From Flavobacterium sp. N502540 (lineage in GTDB: Bacteria; Bacteroidota; Bacteroidia; Flavobacteriales; Flavobacteriaceae), in assembly GCF_025947365.1 (NCBI RefSeq), contig NZ_CP110012.1:4216001-4280000 (forward strand): DNA of 64,000 bases. The letters are read 5' to 3'. Under the pieces are notes generated by a model that was given only the letters and a program-made list of their open reading frames with translations, had not been told where the DNA came from and made no database searches. The translations under genes were made by a program, and so were the position numbers. This document shows, piece after piece, positions 52,842 through 62,265 of this stretch; within the stretch, counting starts at the first letter, position 1; every line of letters begins with the position of its first letter.

Positions 52842-55800
52842 ATGGATATAGTAACCGATCTTACCGCCGAAGCAATATCCTATCTGAATCTTTTTCAGGG
52901 TATTTTAAAAAGTAATCGCGATAATTCATTTCCCAAAGAATTTTTGGATAGAAATTCCTGGAAAAATTTAGGAGAAAATAATAATCATGATTATGGTATA
53001 ATGGAGGGATTGACTAAGAGTCAGAAAGAAGAGATTTCAGATTTAGTCTGGCATAGCCCGGATAATCGTAATGATGAAATTCTCATTAGGATATATTTGG
53101 ATACTGTTTATGATCTATTAGATTGGCTTGCTTCTAATATTGCTATAAAACATAAAGATAAAAAGTCATCATCTGAGCTCTTATTGTTTAGAGCACCTTT
53201 TTTTTGGAGGCAGCAAATACGGGCAATGCTTTATAAGAAAAAGCTTAAAGAGCGTGAAAAGCTTGCAGCAGTACTTCGATATATGCCAGTACAGGTGATT
53301 CAGGTTATTTGCTATAAAAGCAATTCAGATTATGAGATACGTCTTTATCAATTTTATGTGGCACTAGATAATACATATGATTACTCGGCTATTTTAAACG
53401 AAGTTGATTCCGGTAATCATGAAGCATGGTGGAAAAAAAACAGAGAGGAGGCTCTGAATTATCTTACCAACGACGAACTGCTTCTGGAAAAATTGATAAA
53501 TAAAGATTTGGACAGTGCAAAGAATGAATTTCCATTGCCGTTTGAAACATTTTTCAATGCTGAACTAAATGAAATCAGAGACGCACGTATAAAAAGGATT
53601 GAAGAAGGTCAGGCATCAAAAAAAGGGGATAAGACTCCGGAGGAAGAAAAGAATGAAACAGTTGCTCAGGATTCTAAAGCTAAAACATTAGATCCGATGC
53701 TCAGAGCTGTAGACATGGAGCTTGTTGGACTAGCTTTTTCAGGTGGAGGAATCCGTTCGGCTACCTTTAATCTTGGAATACTCCAGAAATTGGCCAGTCT
53801 GGATGTTTTAGATAAGATCGATTATATCTCGACAGTATCGGGTGGGGGATATATAGGAACATGGTATACTTCGTGGATAATGCGTTCCGGATCTCTGAGT
53901 AAAGTTACTGATATGATATGTCCGGATAAATCTTCCGATCCGTTTGCCGATGAAGTTCGCCCGATACGCTGGCTCAGGATGTTTAGTAATTATCTTTCAC
54001 CAAACGTAGGCATAATGTCTCCGGATGCCTGGACGTCAGGATTAACATGGCTAAGAAATACTTTAGTCAATCAGACGGTATTGTTATTACTACTGCTCAC
54101 GGTTCTTTCAGGTATTTTAACGCTTTACAAAGTTTGGGAAGGCCTTGGAGAATTGTTACAAAGAGTTAAGACGGGCAATGAATGGCTATTTTCTTTGTAT
54201 AATGGAGTGATGTTGGTTCTCGCAGCTATTCTTGCAGCATGGGCCATGGATTTTAATAGTAAATCTGGCCAAGAGAAAACGGCAGCGCATTCTTCAAAAA
54301 AAAATAATGGACGTTTTGGAGCATCTACAATAGAATTTTTACCGCACTTACTCATCATTTGGAGTGTAGTTTGTGCTTTGCTGATGAGTGCATTTTTGAT
54401 TAATAATGATTTGTATGATGTTTGTCCTGATGGGAAGCCTGTTAATTGGTTTCTGATCGTGGTATCTTTACCGTCATTTTTGGCATTGATAATAGTCGCT
54501 ATATGGGGAAATTATGATCAAAGATGTGATTTGATTGAGTCAGGCAAAGCAAATGTAGTAGTAAAAGAGGTCTCTAATGAAGAAAAAAAGAGTTTGAAAA
54601 GTGAGTTGACCACGGTCAAAAATTGGGCTGTGATAGGTTTTTCTTCAGCCTGTGCTTCTGTTCTAGTTGGCTGGTTGTTTTATTTGTTTTGGAAGAATAT
54701 TAATTTTATGGCAATAGAGATTCGTACAGGCTTATATAGTATGTTTGGTTTAGAATCAAAATTATGGGATAATGAAGTTTTCGAATCCAAAATAAAACTA
54801 TTAATAAGTATTCCTATTGTTCTTGAAATCTTTACTCTCGCTATAATCTTAAGAATGGCGATCATGGGCAAAGTATTTCCGGATTATCGCAGAGAGTGGT
54901 GGGGAAGAACAGGAGCTTATCTGCATCGATTTATGTTTTTCTGGATTCTTATTTGTTTTACGGCATTAATTATGCCTGATTTATGGGCTAGTTTTAAAGC
55001 CGAGGACGCTTTGATAGGGATACCTATTACCGGTGGCTGGGCGGCAATAGTAGCCTGGGGTGTAAAAATAGCATTTTCGTCTAAAGGGGATGAAGACCCA
55101 AAAAAGTTTGCGGGCTTTATGAATAAAATCGCTAAGATTGTTCCGTTTGTTTTTATGATTGGGGTGCTTCTTTTAGGTTCTGCTATTATAGAGATGATAA
55201 AAAAAGCAAACAAGGGTTTTGTCGACAATTTCTGGAATAATGTCATAGTAACTGTTGTATTAGCCGTTGTTACATTTTTATTGAGCTGGCGTGTTGGAGT
55301 CAATGAGTTTTCATTGCATCATTTTTATCGCAACCGACTTATAAGAGCCTTTATGGGGGCTACCCGAACCAGAGAAGACCGTATTAAAACTGCAAATGCA
55401 TTTAGCGGTTTTGATACCAAAGATGATATACTGTTGTCGTCTATGACGGTTAAAGACGGTTATTTTGGTCCTTATCCTATTTTGAACACTGCACTTAATG
55501 CTACTGTTGTTTCGGCATTAGATCGTCAGGATCGTAAAGCAGAATCCTTTGTATTTACCCCTTTGTACTGTGGTTATGATTTTAGCCCCACACGGGCGTC
55601 TACCTATAATGTGGATCATGTGTACGAATACGGTTATCGTCCTACTAATAAGTTTTCTAATGAAAATGGAGGACCAACTATCGGGACCGCCATGGCCATT
55701 TCAGGAGCAGCAGTAAACCCGAATTGGGGCTACCATTCTTCGGCACCTATGGCTTTTCTGCTGACCATTTTTAACGTTCGTTTAGGCTGGTGGATTGGTA

Positions 55801-56354
55801 ATACCAGGCTTAACAAATGGAAGTTTTCTAATCCGGGAACTGGTCTGGCTTATCTTATTTACGATTTGTTTGGTAAATCCGATATCAATATGGATTATGT
55901 AAGTCTTTCAGATGGAGGTCATTTTGATAATATGGGGTTGTATGAACTGATCAGGAGACGTTGTCATCATATTATATTGGGAGATGGCGAACAAGATCAG
56001 GATGTTGCCTGTGAAGGTCTTGCCAATGCGATTAGAAGATGCCGTATTGATTTTGGTGTGGAGATTGCTTTTAAGGATTTTGATACTATTACAAAACGTG
56101 ATGGCAAGTCAGGGAAACACATTATTAAAGGAACAATTAAGTATCCCGGTATTGCAGAAAAAGGCACCTTGATTTACATAAAAGCTGCGTTAACAGGAGA
56201 TGAACCTATTGATATACGTGAATATGCTCTGGCTAATCCCGATTTTCCACAGCAGTCCACAGCAGATCAGTTTTTTGATGAAGCACAGTTTGAGAGCTAT
56301 CGTAAACTGGGGTATCATTCAATCAGTCGTAAAACAGAATTGGGCTTTACATGA
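52842..56354 (+). CDS. Large membrane-embedded patatin-like phospholipase
   Basis: 1170 residues. The patatin oxyanion loop is S300-GGGIRSA, the nucleophile S333 sits in TVSGGGYIG, and the catalytic aspartate D1024 in SDGGHFDNMG. Between them lie at least eight hydrophobic helices (about 405-430, 455-475, 500-520, 535-555, 600-625, 655-680, 705-725, 770-850). The first 290 residues are a soluble helical region with a charged linker (KKGDKTPEEEKNE). Catalysis should take place on membrane lipid acyl esters. Large patatins of this layout are found in diverse bacteria without an assigned role. No partner gene is evident. Confidence 0.88.
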   Translation: MDIVTDLTAEAISYLNLFQGILKSNRDNSFPKEFLDRNSWKNLGENNNHDYGIMEGLTKSQKEEISDLVWHSPDNRNDEILIRIYLDTVYDLLDWLASNIAIKHKDKKSSSELLLFRAPFFWRQQIRAMLYKKKLKEREKLAAVLRYMPVQVIQVICYKSNSDYEIRLYQFYVALDNTYDYSAILNEVDSGNHEAWWKKNREEALNYLTNDELLLEKLINKDLDSAKNEFPLPFETFFNAELNEIRDARIKRIEEGQASKKGDKTPEEEKNETVAQDSKAKTLDPMLRAVDMELVGLAFSGGGIRSATFNLGILQKLASLDVLDKIDYISTVSGGGYIGTWYTSWIMRSGSLSKVTDMICPDKSSDPFADEVRPIRWLRMFSNYLSPNVGIMSPDAWTSGLTWLRNTLVNQTVLLLLLLTVLSGILTLYKVWEGLGELLQRVKTGNEWLFSLYNGVMLVLAAILAAWAMDFNSKSGQEKTAAHSSKKNNGRFGASTIEFLPHLLIIWSVVCALLMSAFLINNDLYDVCPDGKPVNWFLIVVSLPSFLALIIVAIWGNYDQRCDLIESGKANVVVKEVSNEEKKSLKSELTTVKNWAVIGFSSACASVLVGWLFYLFWKNINFMAIEIRTGLYSMFGLESKLWDNEVFESKIKLLISIPIVLEIFTLAIILRMAIMGKVFPDYRREWWGRTGAYLHRFMFFWILICFTALIMPDLWASFKAEDALIGIPITGGWAAIVAWGVKIAFSSKGDEDPKKFAGFMNKIAKIVPFVFMIGVLLLGSAIIEMIKKANKGFVDNFWNNVIVTVVLAVVTFLLSWRVGVNEFSLHHFYRNRLIRAFMGATRTREDRIKTANAFSGFDTKDDILLSSMTVKDGYFGPYPILNTALNATVVSALDRQDRKAESFVFTPLYCGYDFSPTRASTYNVDHVYEYGYRPTNKFSNENGGPTIGTAMAISGAAVNPNWGYHSSAPMAFLLTIFNVRLGWWIGNTRLNKWKFSNPGTGLAYLIYDLFGKSDINMDYVSLSDGGHFDNMGLYELIRRRCHHIILGDGEQDQDVACEGLANAIRRCRIDFGVEIAFKDFDTITKRDGKSGKHIIKGTIKYPGIAEKGTLIYIKAALTGDEPIDIREYALANPDFPQQSTADQFFDEAQFESYRKLGYHSISRKTELGFT

Positions 56355-56570
56355 ATCAAACGATTCTCAGAAAAAGCAATGATTTAAGATTAATATTTTT
56401 AAGTGAAAAGAAAAAGAAGTTCGATTTTTTTAAAATTATTTTCTTTTCTAAAGCCTTGTTATTTAGCGGATTTTGAAAAATATTCAGTATAATGTTAGTT
56501 TTTTTGAAGATGTATTAAAACCAAAACTAGTATTACCGCGTAAATGAGCTTATAACCTAAAATATTAATT

Positions 56571-57125
56571 ATGAAAACTAGAAATTTTTTAGCCGTAGCA
56601 ATCCTGGTATTAGGATTTGGATTTACATCATTTGCACAAAAAACCGTAATGGTCGGAGGAGCTGCAATGTACCCTACTAAAAATATTATTGAAAATGCCG
56701 TTAATTCAAAAGACCACACGACATTAGTAGCAGCTGTAAAAGCAGCCGGATTAGTAGAAACCCTTGAAGGAAAGGGACCTTTTACTGTTTTTGCCCCAAC
56801 AAATGCAGCATTTGATAAATTACCAAAAGGAACTGTTGAAACATTATTGAAACCCGAAAATAAAAAATCGCTTCAAAACATCTTAACCTATCACGTGGCA
56901 GCGGGAAAATGGAGTGCTGCTGATATTGCGAAAGCAATTAAAGAAGGTAAAGGAAAAGCAGTCATTAAAGCGGTTAACGGAGGAACTTTAACGGCCTGGA
57001 TGAAAGGGAAAGATTTATACATCAGTGACGAAAGCGGAAACAAAGCTAAAGTTACTATCGCAGATGTAAACCAGTCAAATGGTGTAATTCACGTAATTGA
57101 CACGGTATTGTTGCCAAAAAAATAA
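56571..57125 (+). CDS. Secreted fasciclin (FAS1) domain protein
   Basis: 184 residues with a signal peptide (TSFAQ near 22) and a single FAS1 domain (about 45-182): GPFTVFAPTNAAFDKLP (H1 box), LTYHVAAGKW and NGVIHVIDTVLLPK (H2 box). FAS1 proteins act in adhesion at or beyond the cell surface. No sorting domain or lipobox is seen, so it is periplasmic or released. It is monocistronic and ends before a bidirectional terminator. Confidence 0.93.
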   Translation: MKTRNFLAVAILVLGFGFTSFAQKTVMVGGAAMYPTKNIIENAVNSKDHTTLVAAVKAAGLVETLEGKGPFTVFAPTNAAFDKLPKGTVETLLKPENKKSLQNILTYHVAAGKWSAADIAKAIKEGKGKAVIKAVNGGTLTAWMKGKDLYISDESGNKAKVTIADVNQSNGVIHVIDTVLLPKK

Positions 57126-57151
57126 AAGAGGTAATTCAAATTGCGAAAATC

Positions 57152-57191
57152 AAATTCCAAATTCCAATTTTTAAACTGGGATTTGGAATTT
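57152..57191. terminator. Bidirectional terminator
   Basis: An 11-bp stem, AAATTCCAAAT/ATTTGGAATTT, with an 18-base loop is followed by AATTTTTTTAG. It lies between the convergent fasciclin and RhtA-like genes. Confidence 0.7.
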
Positions 57192-57207
57192 AATTTTTTT
57201 AGTGACT

Positions 57208-58053
57208 TTATCGCTTTGCAGTTAAAGTTGATCCTGCCGAAGCAATTACAACACATAGTACTGCTAAAATCTCATAAAAGTTTAAATGTTCCTGCAAGAA
57301 AATAAAAGCGCAGATAGCTGCCGCTGCAGGCTCTAAACTCATTAAAATACTAAAAGTACGAGGAGGGAGTTGACCCAGAGCTTTCATTTCGAGTGTAAAT
57401 GGGATGGCACTGGATAGAAGAGCCAGAGCAACACCCATTCCGAAGAGTTTAGGGGTAAGATTTACCAATCCGTTTTCATAGATACCAAACGGTAGAATTA
57501 AAATAGCTCCAAATAACATTCCGGTGGCAACAGCTTCTCCACCATGCATAATTTTAGAAACTTTTCCGCCCAGAACAATATAGGCAGCCCATAAAGCACC
57601 TGCAAAAAGAGCAAATAAAACACCTATAGGATCGATTTGGTCATTTGACCAGGGAGCTATTAAAAATATTCCGAGTGCTGCCAGTACTACCCAGCAATAA
57701 TCAAGCAAACGCTTCGAACCAACAATAGCAACCAGTAATGGACCTATAAATTCAAGCGTTACAGCCAGACCAATCGGGATTCTTTCTATTGCACTATAAA
57801 AAACTAAATTCATAGCGCCAAGTGTCAAACCATATGGAAGAACAATTCTCCATTGTTTTGGAGTAACTGCTTTTAAATTGGGTCTGTACGCTAGAAGCAA
57901 TATGACAGCCGAAATTCCGATTCGCAAAGAAGCTGTTCCCGCAGCACCTATGGTTGGGAATAAACTTTTTGCAATGGCAGCCCCGCACTGAACACTTATA
58001 ATTGCCAGAAGCACAGCGTAAACAGGAGGGATATTGAATTCTTTATTTTTCAT
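57208..58053 (-). CDS. EamA/DMT-family exporter, RhtA-like
   Basis: 281 residues, ten membrane helices in two EamA halves. Wording close to E. coli RhtA (threonine/homoserine exporter) is seen in SVQCGAAIAKSLFPTIGAAG, VTLEFIGPLLVAIVGS, and AIPFTLEMKALGQLPPRTF followed by SLEPAAAAI. The inner-membrane exporter probably carries amino acids or related metabolites. Its substrate is inferred by similarity. A CAAATATA (minus-strand TATATTTG) lies 26 bases before the ATG. Confidence 0.85.
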   Translation of the reverse strand: MKNKEFNIPPVYAVLLAIISVQCGAAIAKSLFPTIGAAGTASLRIGISAVILLLAYRPNLKAVTPKQWRIVLPYGLTLGAMNLVFYSAIERIPIGLAVTLEFIGPLLVAIVGSKRLLDYCWVVLAALGIFLIAPWSNDQIDPIGVLFALFAGALWAAYIVLGGKVSKIMHGGEAVATGMLFGAILILPFGIYENGLVNLTPKLFGMGVALALLSSAIPFTLEMKALGQLPPRTFSILMSLEPAAAAICAFIFLQEHLNFYEILAVLCVVIASAGSTLTAKR

Positions 58054-58141
58054 GGAAATGTAATGGAGAGAAGAACGGCAAATATAAAGCCGATAACCTA
58101 AGACGGTTAGGTAGAGTTTTAAAGAGATTTTTTTTAGAATA

Positions 58142-58282
58142 CTATCCTAAAGCTCTTTTGGTAACATAAGCGCGATAACCAATAACAGCCATCTGCCATT
58201 TTTTTGCTTTCGTAATGTCAAGACCTTGTTTGGTAAAACTTGGTAACAGTATTTTATTGATTCGGGCTAAAATTTTGTACAT
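58142..58282 (-). CDS. 46-residue basic small protein
   Basis: An ATG at 58282 opens a 46-codon frame: MYKILARINKILLPSFTKQG, then a basic stretch with AKKWQMAVIGYRAYVTKRALG. It is rich in Lys/Arg with an amphipathic first half. Small proteins of this form recur in Flavobacteriia and are sometimes labelled SsrA-binding protein, apparently wrongly. A TATCTTTG -7 element (58307-58300) 17 bases upstream supports it as its own gene. Function unknown; RNA or membrane association would fit the charge. Confidence 0.6.
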   Translation of the reverse strand: MYKILARINKILLPSFTKQGLDITKAKKWQMAVIGYRAYVTKRALG

Positions 58283-58312
58283 AACGGCTAAATTTTTTGC
58301 AAAGATATAAAA

Positions 58313-58342
58313 AAAAGACTTTGCGGTCAGGCAAAGTCTTTT
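58313..58342 (-). terminator. Terminator of the BlaI-M56 cluster
   Basis: A perfect 12-bp stem, AAAAGACTTTGC/GCAAAGTCTTTT, with a 6-base loop, then T-rich sequence on the minus strand. It ends the four-gene unit and lies just before the small-protein promoter. Confidence 0.88.
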
Positions 58343-58387
58343 AGTTTGATTTTTAAGTGTTTATTGAGTTTTAGAATCAGATTTTGA

Positions 58388-60277
58388 TTAAGATCTTCTA
58401 CTTTCTAAATCTCTTCTTTGGTCTCTCTCTTTCTGTCTTGCATCTCTTTCTTTTTGTCTTGCGTCTCTTTCCTTTAGCCTTGCATCTTTTTCTTTCTGCA
58501 TAGCATCTTTTTCATGTTGTTTTACATCTTTTTGGTACTGTTTCATGTCTTTTTTGAGCTGTTGCATATCTTGCTCATACTGTTTCATATTGATGTCGTA
58601 CTCCTTAGAATTTCTACCATATTTGTCTTCTATGTTATCGGCAAATCTAGCCATGTCGTCACTAAATTTGTCCATAGCAGCTTCGTATTTTTGCATATCT
58701 TTTTCATAATTTGCATCTCTTAGTGCTAAGTACTTATTTATCTGTTTTTCATAAGCTGCCATAGCGGGTTCGATAGATTTTACTTTCTTTTCGTATTCAG
58801 CCATTTCTTTTTTAAATTTGGCCATTTCCGTTTTGCTGTCTGGATTTCCCGGAGGCATTGGTGGCATCGGTACGTCCATTGAAGGAACTTGTGGCATTGA
58901 TTCAACAAGGAATGCAGGTGGAGTTGGCGGAGTCGGTGGAGTTGGAGGCGTCAGGGATGACTGATTGCTGTCGTTATCGGTATCATCGCTTTCGTCGCTC
59001 ATTGTAATCTGATTTCTAATTACACTTTTCTTGCCTGGAGCATCATCCGTTATTAATGCTACACTCTTGGAACCGTTATTTTGGGTTGATACCACAATTC
59101 CACAGCCTTTTATAGCTTTATTGCTTTCAATGTGAATGGTTTGTGTTTTTCCATTTTGTCTTTTTACATCCACTTTAATTGCGGTCAGCTCATTTTCACT
59201 GTTTCTTTTTACATCCGAGATAACAACATCAACATTGTGCTTTTGTTTGAGATCTTCTGTTATTTTTTTTAGTTCCTGATCTGTAGTGTTTTTTTGGATT
59301 TTAATAACATCGGTTGAGTCATTTTTTTTGACGATCCCTTTCGATTCTCTAACTTCTTTAGCTTCTTTTTCTTGCGCGATGGTTTTAATTTGGAATAAAA
59401 AGATAAAAGCAGCAAGTGCCGGAATGATGGCATAATACTTCCAGTAATTCCATTTCTTTGATTGATTTTTGTTTAACATGACAATTCGTTTTTTGATTAA
59501 TGATTGATAAAAATGATTGGTGATTGCAACACAGCTTTCATGTGCTGTTATTTTTAAAAGCGTGTACTGATACGCTTTTTTGTCGGTTATTATTTTGGCA
59601 GCCTCACTGTCGGCAATAAATTCAAGATTTTGAAGAATTGCTTTTTTGTACAGCCAGATAAAAGGATTGAACCAGAATAAGACGCAAAATACTCTCGAGA
59701 TTAAAACATCCATCGTATGATTTTGGTCGCTATGTACCTTTTCGTGTTCAATGATACTTTCTAATTCTGAAGCGGTATACATTGATGAGTTGTATACGAT
59801 ATAATCAAAATAAGAAAAAGGAGCAATGTTTTCCTTGATATCGACAAATTTGAAATCGGCTTGCTGCAATATTTTTTTTCCTTTTAGAACAGAATTAAGA
59901 CTATAAAAGTCAATCATGAATTTTATTACCAAAGCCAGAAATCCGATGCCATAAACAGCCAGTACAACATAATTCCAATTGATCTCAAAAGTATCTTCTG
60001 CTACAGCAGGAGAAAGATATGTTTTCGAATAATCCATTGCAGCGATTGTTGCTTTTGAGGCAGTCATTGCAGGAGCCTGAACAATAGGAGTGGGTTCTAT
60101 CCATACAATTTTGGTGTAAACTAAAAAAGGTAAAACAACCGAGGTAATTAATCCTGCCAATAAGAACCATCTGCTGCTGTTGAAAAAGGTTTCTTTGCGC
60201 AATAAAAAATAATAAGCACAATAGAACAATATTACCAGTCCGCTTGATTTTGCGATAAAAATGAAAAAGGCTTCCAT
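58388..60277 (-). CDS. M56 (BlaR1-type) peptidase with coiled-coil tail
   Basis: 629 residues. N-terminal membrane helices (about 3-25, 37-56, 85-112, 190-210) enclose the zinc motif HEKVH of the M56/BlaR1 family in IIEHEKVHSDQNHTMD; a further helix follows near 270-290. The rest is periplasmic: a beta domain, a proline run (TPPTPPTPPTPP), and a long charged coiled coil (about 480-625) with repeated RQKERDA units. In BlaR1 systems this peptidase responds to a signal and cleaves the BlaI repressor. The ligand here is unknown. It is the fourth gene of a tandem duplicated cluster. Confidence 0.88.
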   Translation of the reverse strand: MEAFFIFIAKSSGLVILFYCAYYFLLRKETFFNSSRWFLLAGLITSVVLPFLVYTKIVWIEPTPIVQAPAMTASKATIAAMDYSKTYLSPAVAEDTFEINWNYVVLAVYGIGFLALVIKFMIDFYSLNSVLKGKKILQQADFKFVDIKENIAPFSYFDYIVYNSSMYTASELESIIEHEKVHSDQNHTMDVLISRVFCVLFWFNPFIWLYKKAILQNLEFIADSEAAKIITDKKAYQYTLLKITAHESCVAITNHFYQSLIKKRIVMLNKNQSKKWNYWKYYAIIPALAAFIFLFQIKTIAQEKEAKEVRESKGIVKKNDSTDVIKIQKNTTDQELKKITEDLKQKHNVDVVISDVKRNSENELTAIKVDVKRQNGKTQTIHIESNKAIKGCGIVVSTQNNGSKSVALITDDAPGKKSVIRNQITMSDESDDTDNDSNQSSLTPPTPPTPPTPPAFLVESMPQVPSMDVPMPPMPPGNPDSKTEMAKFKKEMAEYEKKVKSIEPAMAAYEKQINKYLALRDANYEKDMQKYEAAMDKFSDDMARFADNIEDKYGRNSKEYDINMKQYEQDMQQLKKDMKQYQKDVKQHEKDAMQKEKDARLKERDARQKERDARQKERDQRRDLESRRS

Positions 60278-60295
60278 AACTAACTAATTTTTCTT

Positions 60296-60652
60296 TTAAG
60301 GAGTTTCGATCATGACTAAGATTTCTCGTAATTCTGCTGCCGAGATTTTTTCTTCTTTGGCAAAAAATGAAACCATACTTTTATAAGAGCTGTTAAAATA
60401 ATTATCGATAGCAGTATGCATGAACCCTTTTCGATATTCTTCAATACTTACGAGTGGGTAGTATTGATGTGTATTTCCAAAAGCGCTATGACTTACATAG
60501 CCTTTTTCTTCCAGATTACGAACAATTGTAGACAAAGTATTGTAATGCGGTTGATCTTCTGTGATCTCTGCCTGAATTTCTTTTACAAAAGCTTTTTGAA
60601 GCTTCCATAAAATGTGCATGATCTCCTCTTCTTTGTTGGTTAGCTTTTGCAT
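60296..60652 (-). CDS. BlaI/MecI-family repressor (second copy)
   Basis: 118 residues: a winged HTH (about 1-75, LTNKEEEIMHILWKLQKAFVKEI... TLSTIVRNLEEKGYV) and a C-terminal dimer helix region with the cleavable zone near FAKEEKISAAELREIL. It is very similar to the copy at 62266-62634, so the two probably share operators. Start lies 11 bases after the preceding M56 stop; the next M56 gene follows by 18 bases. Confidence 0.93.
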   Translation of the reverse strand: MQKLTNKEEEIMHILWKLQKAFVKEIQAEITEDQPHYNTLSTIVRNLEEKGYVSHSAFGNTHQYYPLVSIEEYRKGFMHTAIDNYFNSSYKSMVSFFAKEEKISAAELREILVMIETP

Positions 60653-60663
60653 TTTAAGCTTTC

Positions 60664-62259
60664 CTATTTATGTGTTTCGATTTCGATTACACCATTAGAT
60701 CCTTTTTCTCCATATTTAGCAGTTGCTTCACTTCCTGTAAAAACGCTCATTTTTTTAATGTATTTTGGTTTTAGGTCTTCAAGGCTATAATTAGCAGGCA
60801 TTTCAACTCCGTCAACGATGGTAAGTTTAGGTCCTTTTGTGCTGGCTTTACCTGATGTCAAAACAATAATTTTGCCATCACTATTTGAAGTAGATACGCT
60901 GGTTGTTCCGTTATCATCTGTAACTACAGTAGTAGTGCTAGTATTTGTACGAGTATTGCCAGTAATTTTTTCATCAGTACCAGAATTAGTGTTAACATCT
61001 TTAGTTTGTTTAAGGATTACTTTTTTGTTTTTTACTTTTTTGGATTCTTTGTGGCTTTCAGAATTATTATTATCATCAGCAGTCTGAATGCCTATTTTTT
61101 TGCTGCCATTCGTATCCGTTGTAACAATTAATCCAAAATCTTTAATAGCTTCATTTCCTGAAGTCTGAACAGATTGTGCTTGCTCTCTACCATTTTTAAC
61201 ATCAATTTTGATTGATATTAATTCGTTATCAGCATTTCTTTTTATCTCAGAAGCCTTAAAATCAATGTTATGAATTGATTTCAATTTTTCTTTGATTTCC
61301 TTTAATTCAGTATCTGTTGTATTTTTTTTGATTTTGTAAACATCTACAGATTCTGTTTTTCCTGAAATCACCTTTGCAGTTTGTTGTTTTTCTTTGGCAA
61401 TTACTTCGATTTGAAATAATAATACAAATGCCGCAAGTGCCGGAACTATTGCTCCAAATTTCCAGGAATTTCTTTTCTTTGATTGATTTTTGTTTAACAT
61501 AATGATTCGTTTTTTGATTAATGATTGATAAAAATGATTGGTAATGGCAACACAATTTTCATGTGTTGTAATTTTTAAAAGTGTGTACTGATACGCTTTT
61601 TTGTCGGAGATTTTTCGTGCAGCTTCACTATCGGCGATGAATTCCAGATTTTGAAGAATTGCTTTTTTATACAGCCACATGATCGGGTTGAACCAAAAGA
61701 GAACGCAGAATATTCTTGACAGTAAAACATCTATAGTGTGATTTTGTTCACTATGCACCTTTTCATGCTCGATAATACTTTCTAATTCCGAAGGCGTATA
61801 CATTGATGAGTTGTACACGATATAATCAAAATAAGAGAAAGGAGCGATGTTTTCGTTGGTATCGATGAATTTGAAATCGGCTTGCTGTGTGATTTTTTTT
61901 CCTTTCAGAACCGCATTTAGACTATAAAAGTCGAAGGCAAATTTTAAAAGTAATCCTAAAAGTACTATAACGTAGACTGAAAACAGCACCAGATTCCAGT
62001 TGATTAAGGAAGCATTATTCTCGATAAGCGCTGGCTGGTAAACAGTAGCATAATTCAAATGGGTTACAGGAGTAGGGTTTACCCACACAGTTTTAGAATA
62101 TACCAAAAAAGGCAGCACTACTGAGGTAATCAAACCCGCCAATAAAAACCATCTGTTGCTGTTAAAAAAAGTTTCTTTGCGTAGTAAAAAATAATAAGCA
62201 CAATAAAACAATATTAATAAACCACCGGATTTTGCGATAAATAAGAAAAGTGCTTCCAT
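60664..62259 (-). CDS. M56 (BlaR1-type) peptidase with plug-like tail
   Basis: 531 residues from ATG 62259, matching the paralogue's MEAFF start. H165-E166-xx-H169 (HEKVH) is the M56 zinc motif, among N-terminal helices (about 2-25, 37-56, 88-112). The periplasmic C-terminus ends in VDGVEMPANYSLEDLKPKYI and EKGSNGVIEIETHK, the wording of a TonB-receptor plug (GxxGxNGVIxIxTK). Such tails might interact with the TonB system or the receptor pathway. Membrane half and zinc region are nearly identical to the paralogue; tails are unrelated. Confidence 0.88.
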   Translation of the reverse strand: MEALFLFIAKSGGLLILFYCAYYFLLRKETFFNSNRWFLLAGLITSVVLPFLVYSKTVWVNPTPVTHLNYATVYQPALIENNASLINWNLVLFSVYVIVLLGLLLKFAFDFYSLNAVLKGKKITQQADFKFIDTNENIAPFSYFDYIVYNSSMYTPSELESIIEHEKVHSEQNHTIDVLLSRIFCVLFWFNPIMWLYKKAILQNLEFIADSEAARKISDKKAYQYTLLKITTHENCVAITNHFYQSLIKKRIIMLNKNQSKKRNSWKFGAIVPALAAFVLLFQIEVIAKEKQQTAKVISGKTESVDVYKIKKNTTDTELKEIKEKLKSIHNIDFKASEIKRNADNELISIKIDVKNGREQAQSVQTSGNEAIKDFGLIVTTDTNGSKKIGIQTADDNNNSESHKESKKVKNKKVILKQTKDVNTNSGTDEKITGNTRTNTSTTTVVTDDNGTTSVSTSNSDGKIIVLTSGKASTKGPKLTIVDGVEMPANYSLEDLKPKYIKKMSVFTGSEATAKYGEKGSNGVIEIETHK

Positions 62260-62265
62260 AAACAA

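Noticed and set aside
56353..56366. Short inverted repeat GAATC-AAAC-GATTC at the patatin stop
   Set aside because: Only five base pairs and no T-run, so it is not a convincing terminator.
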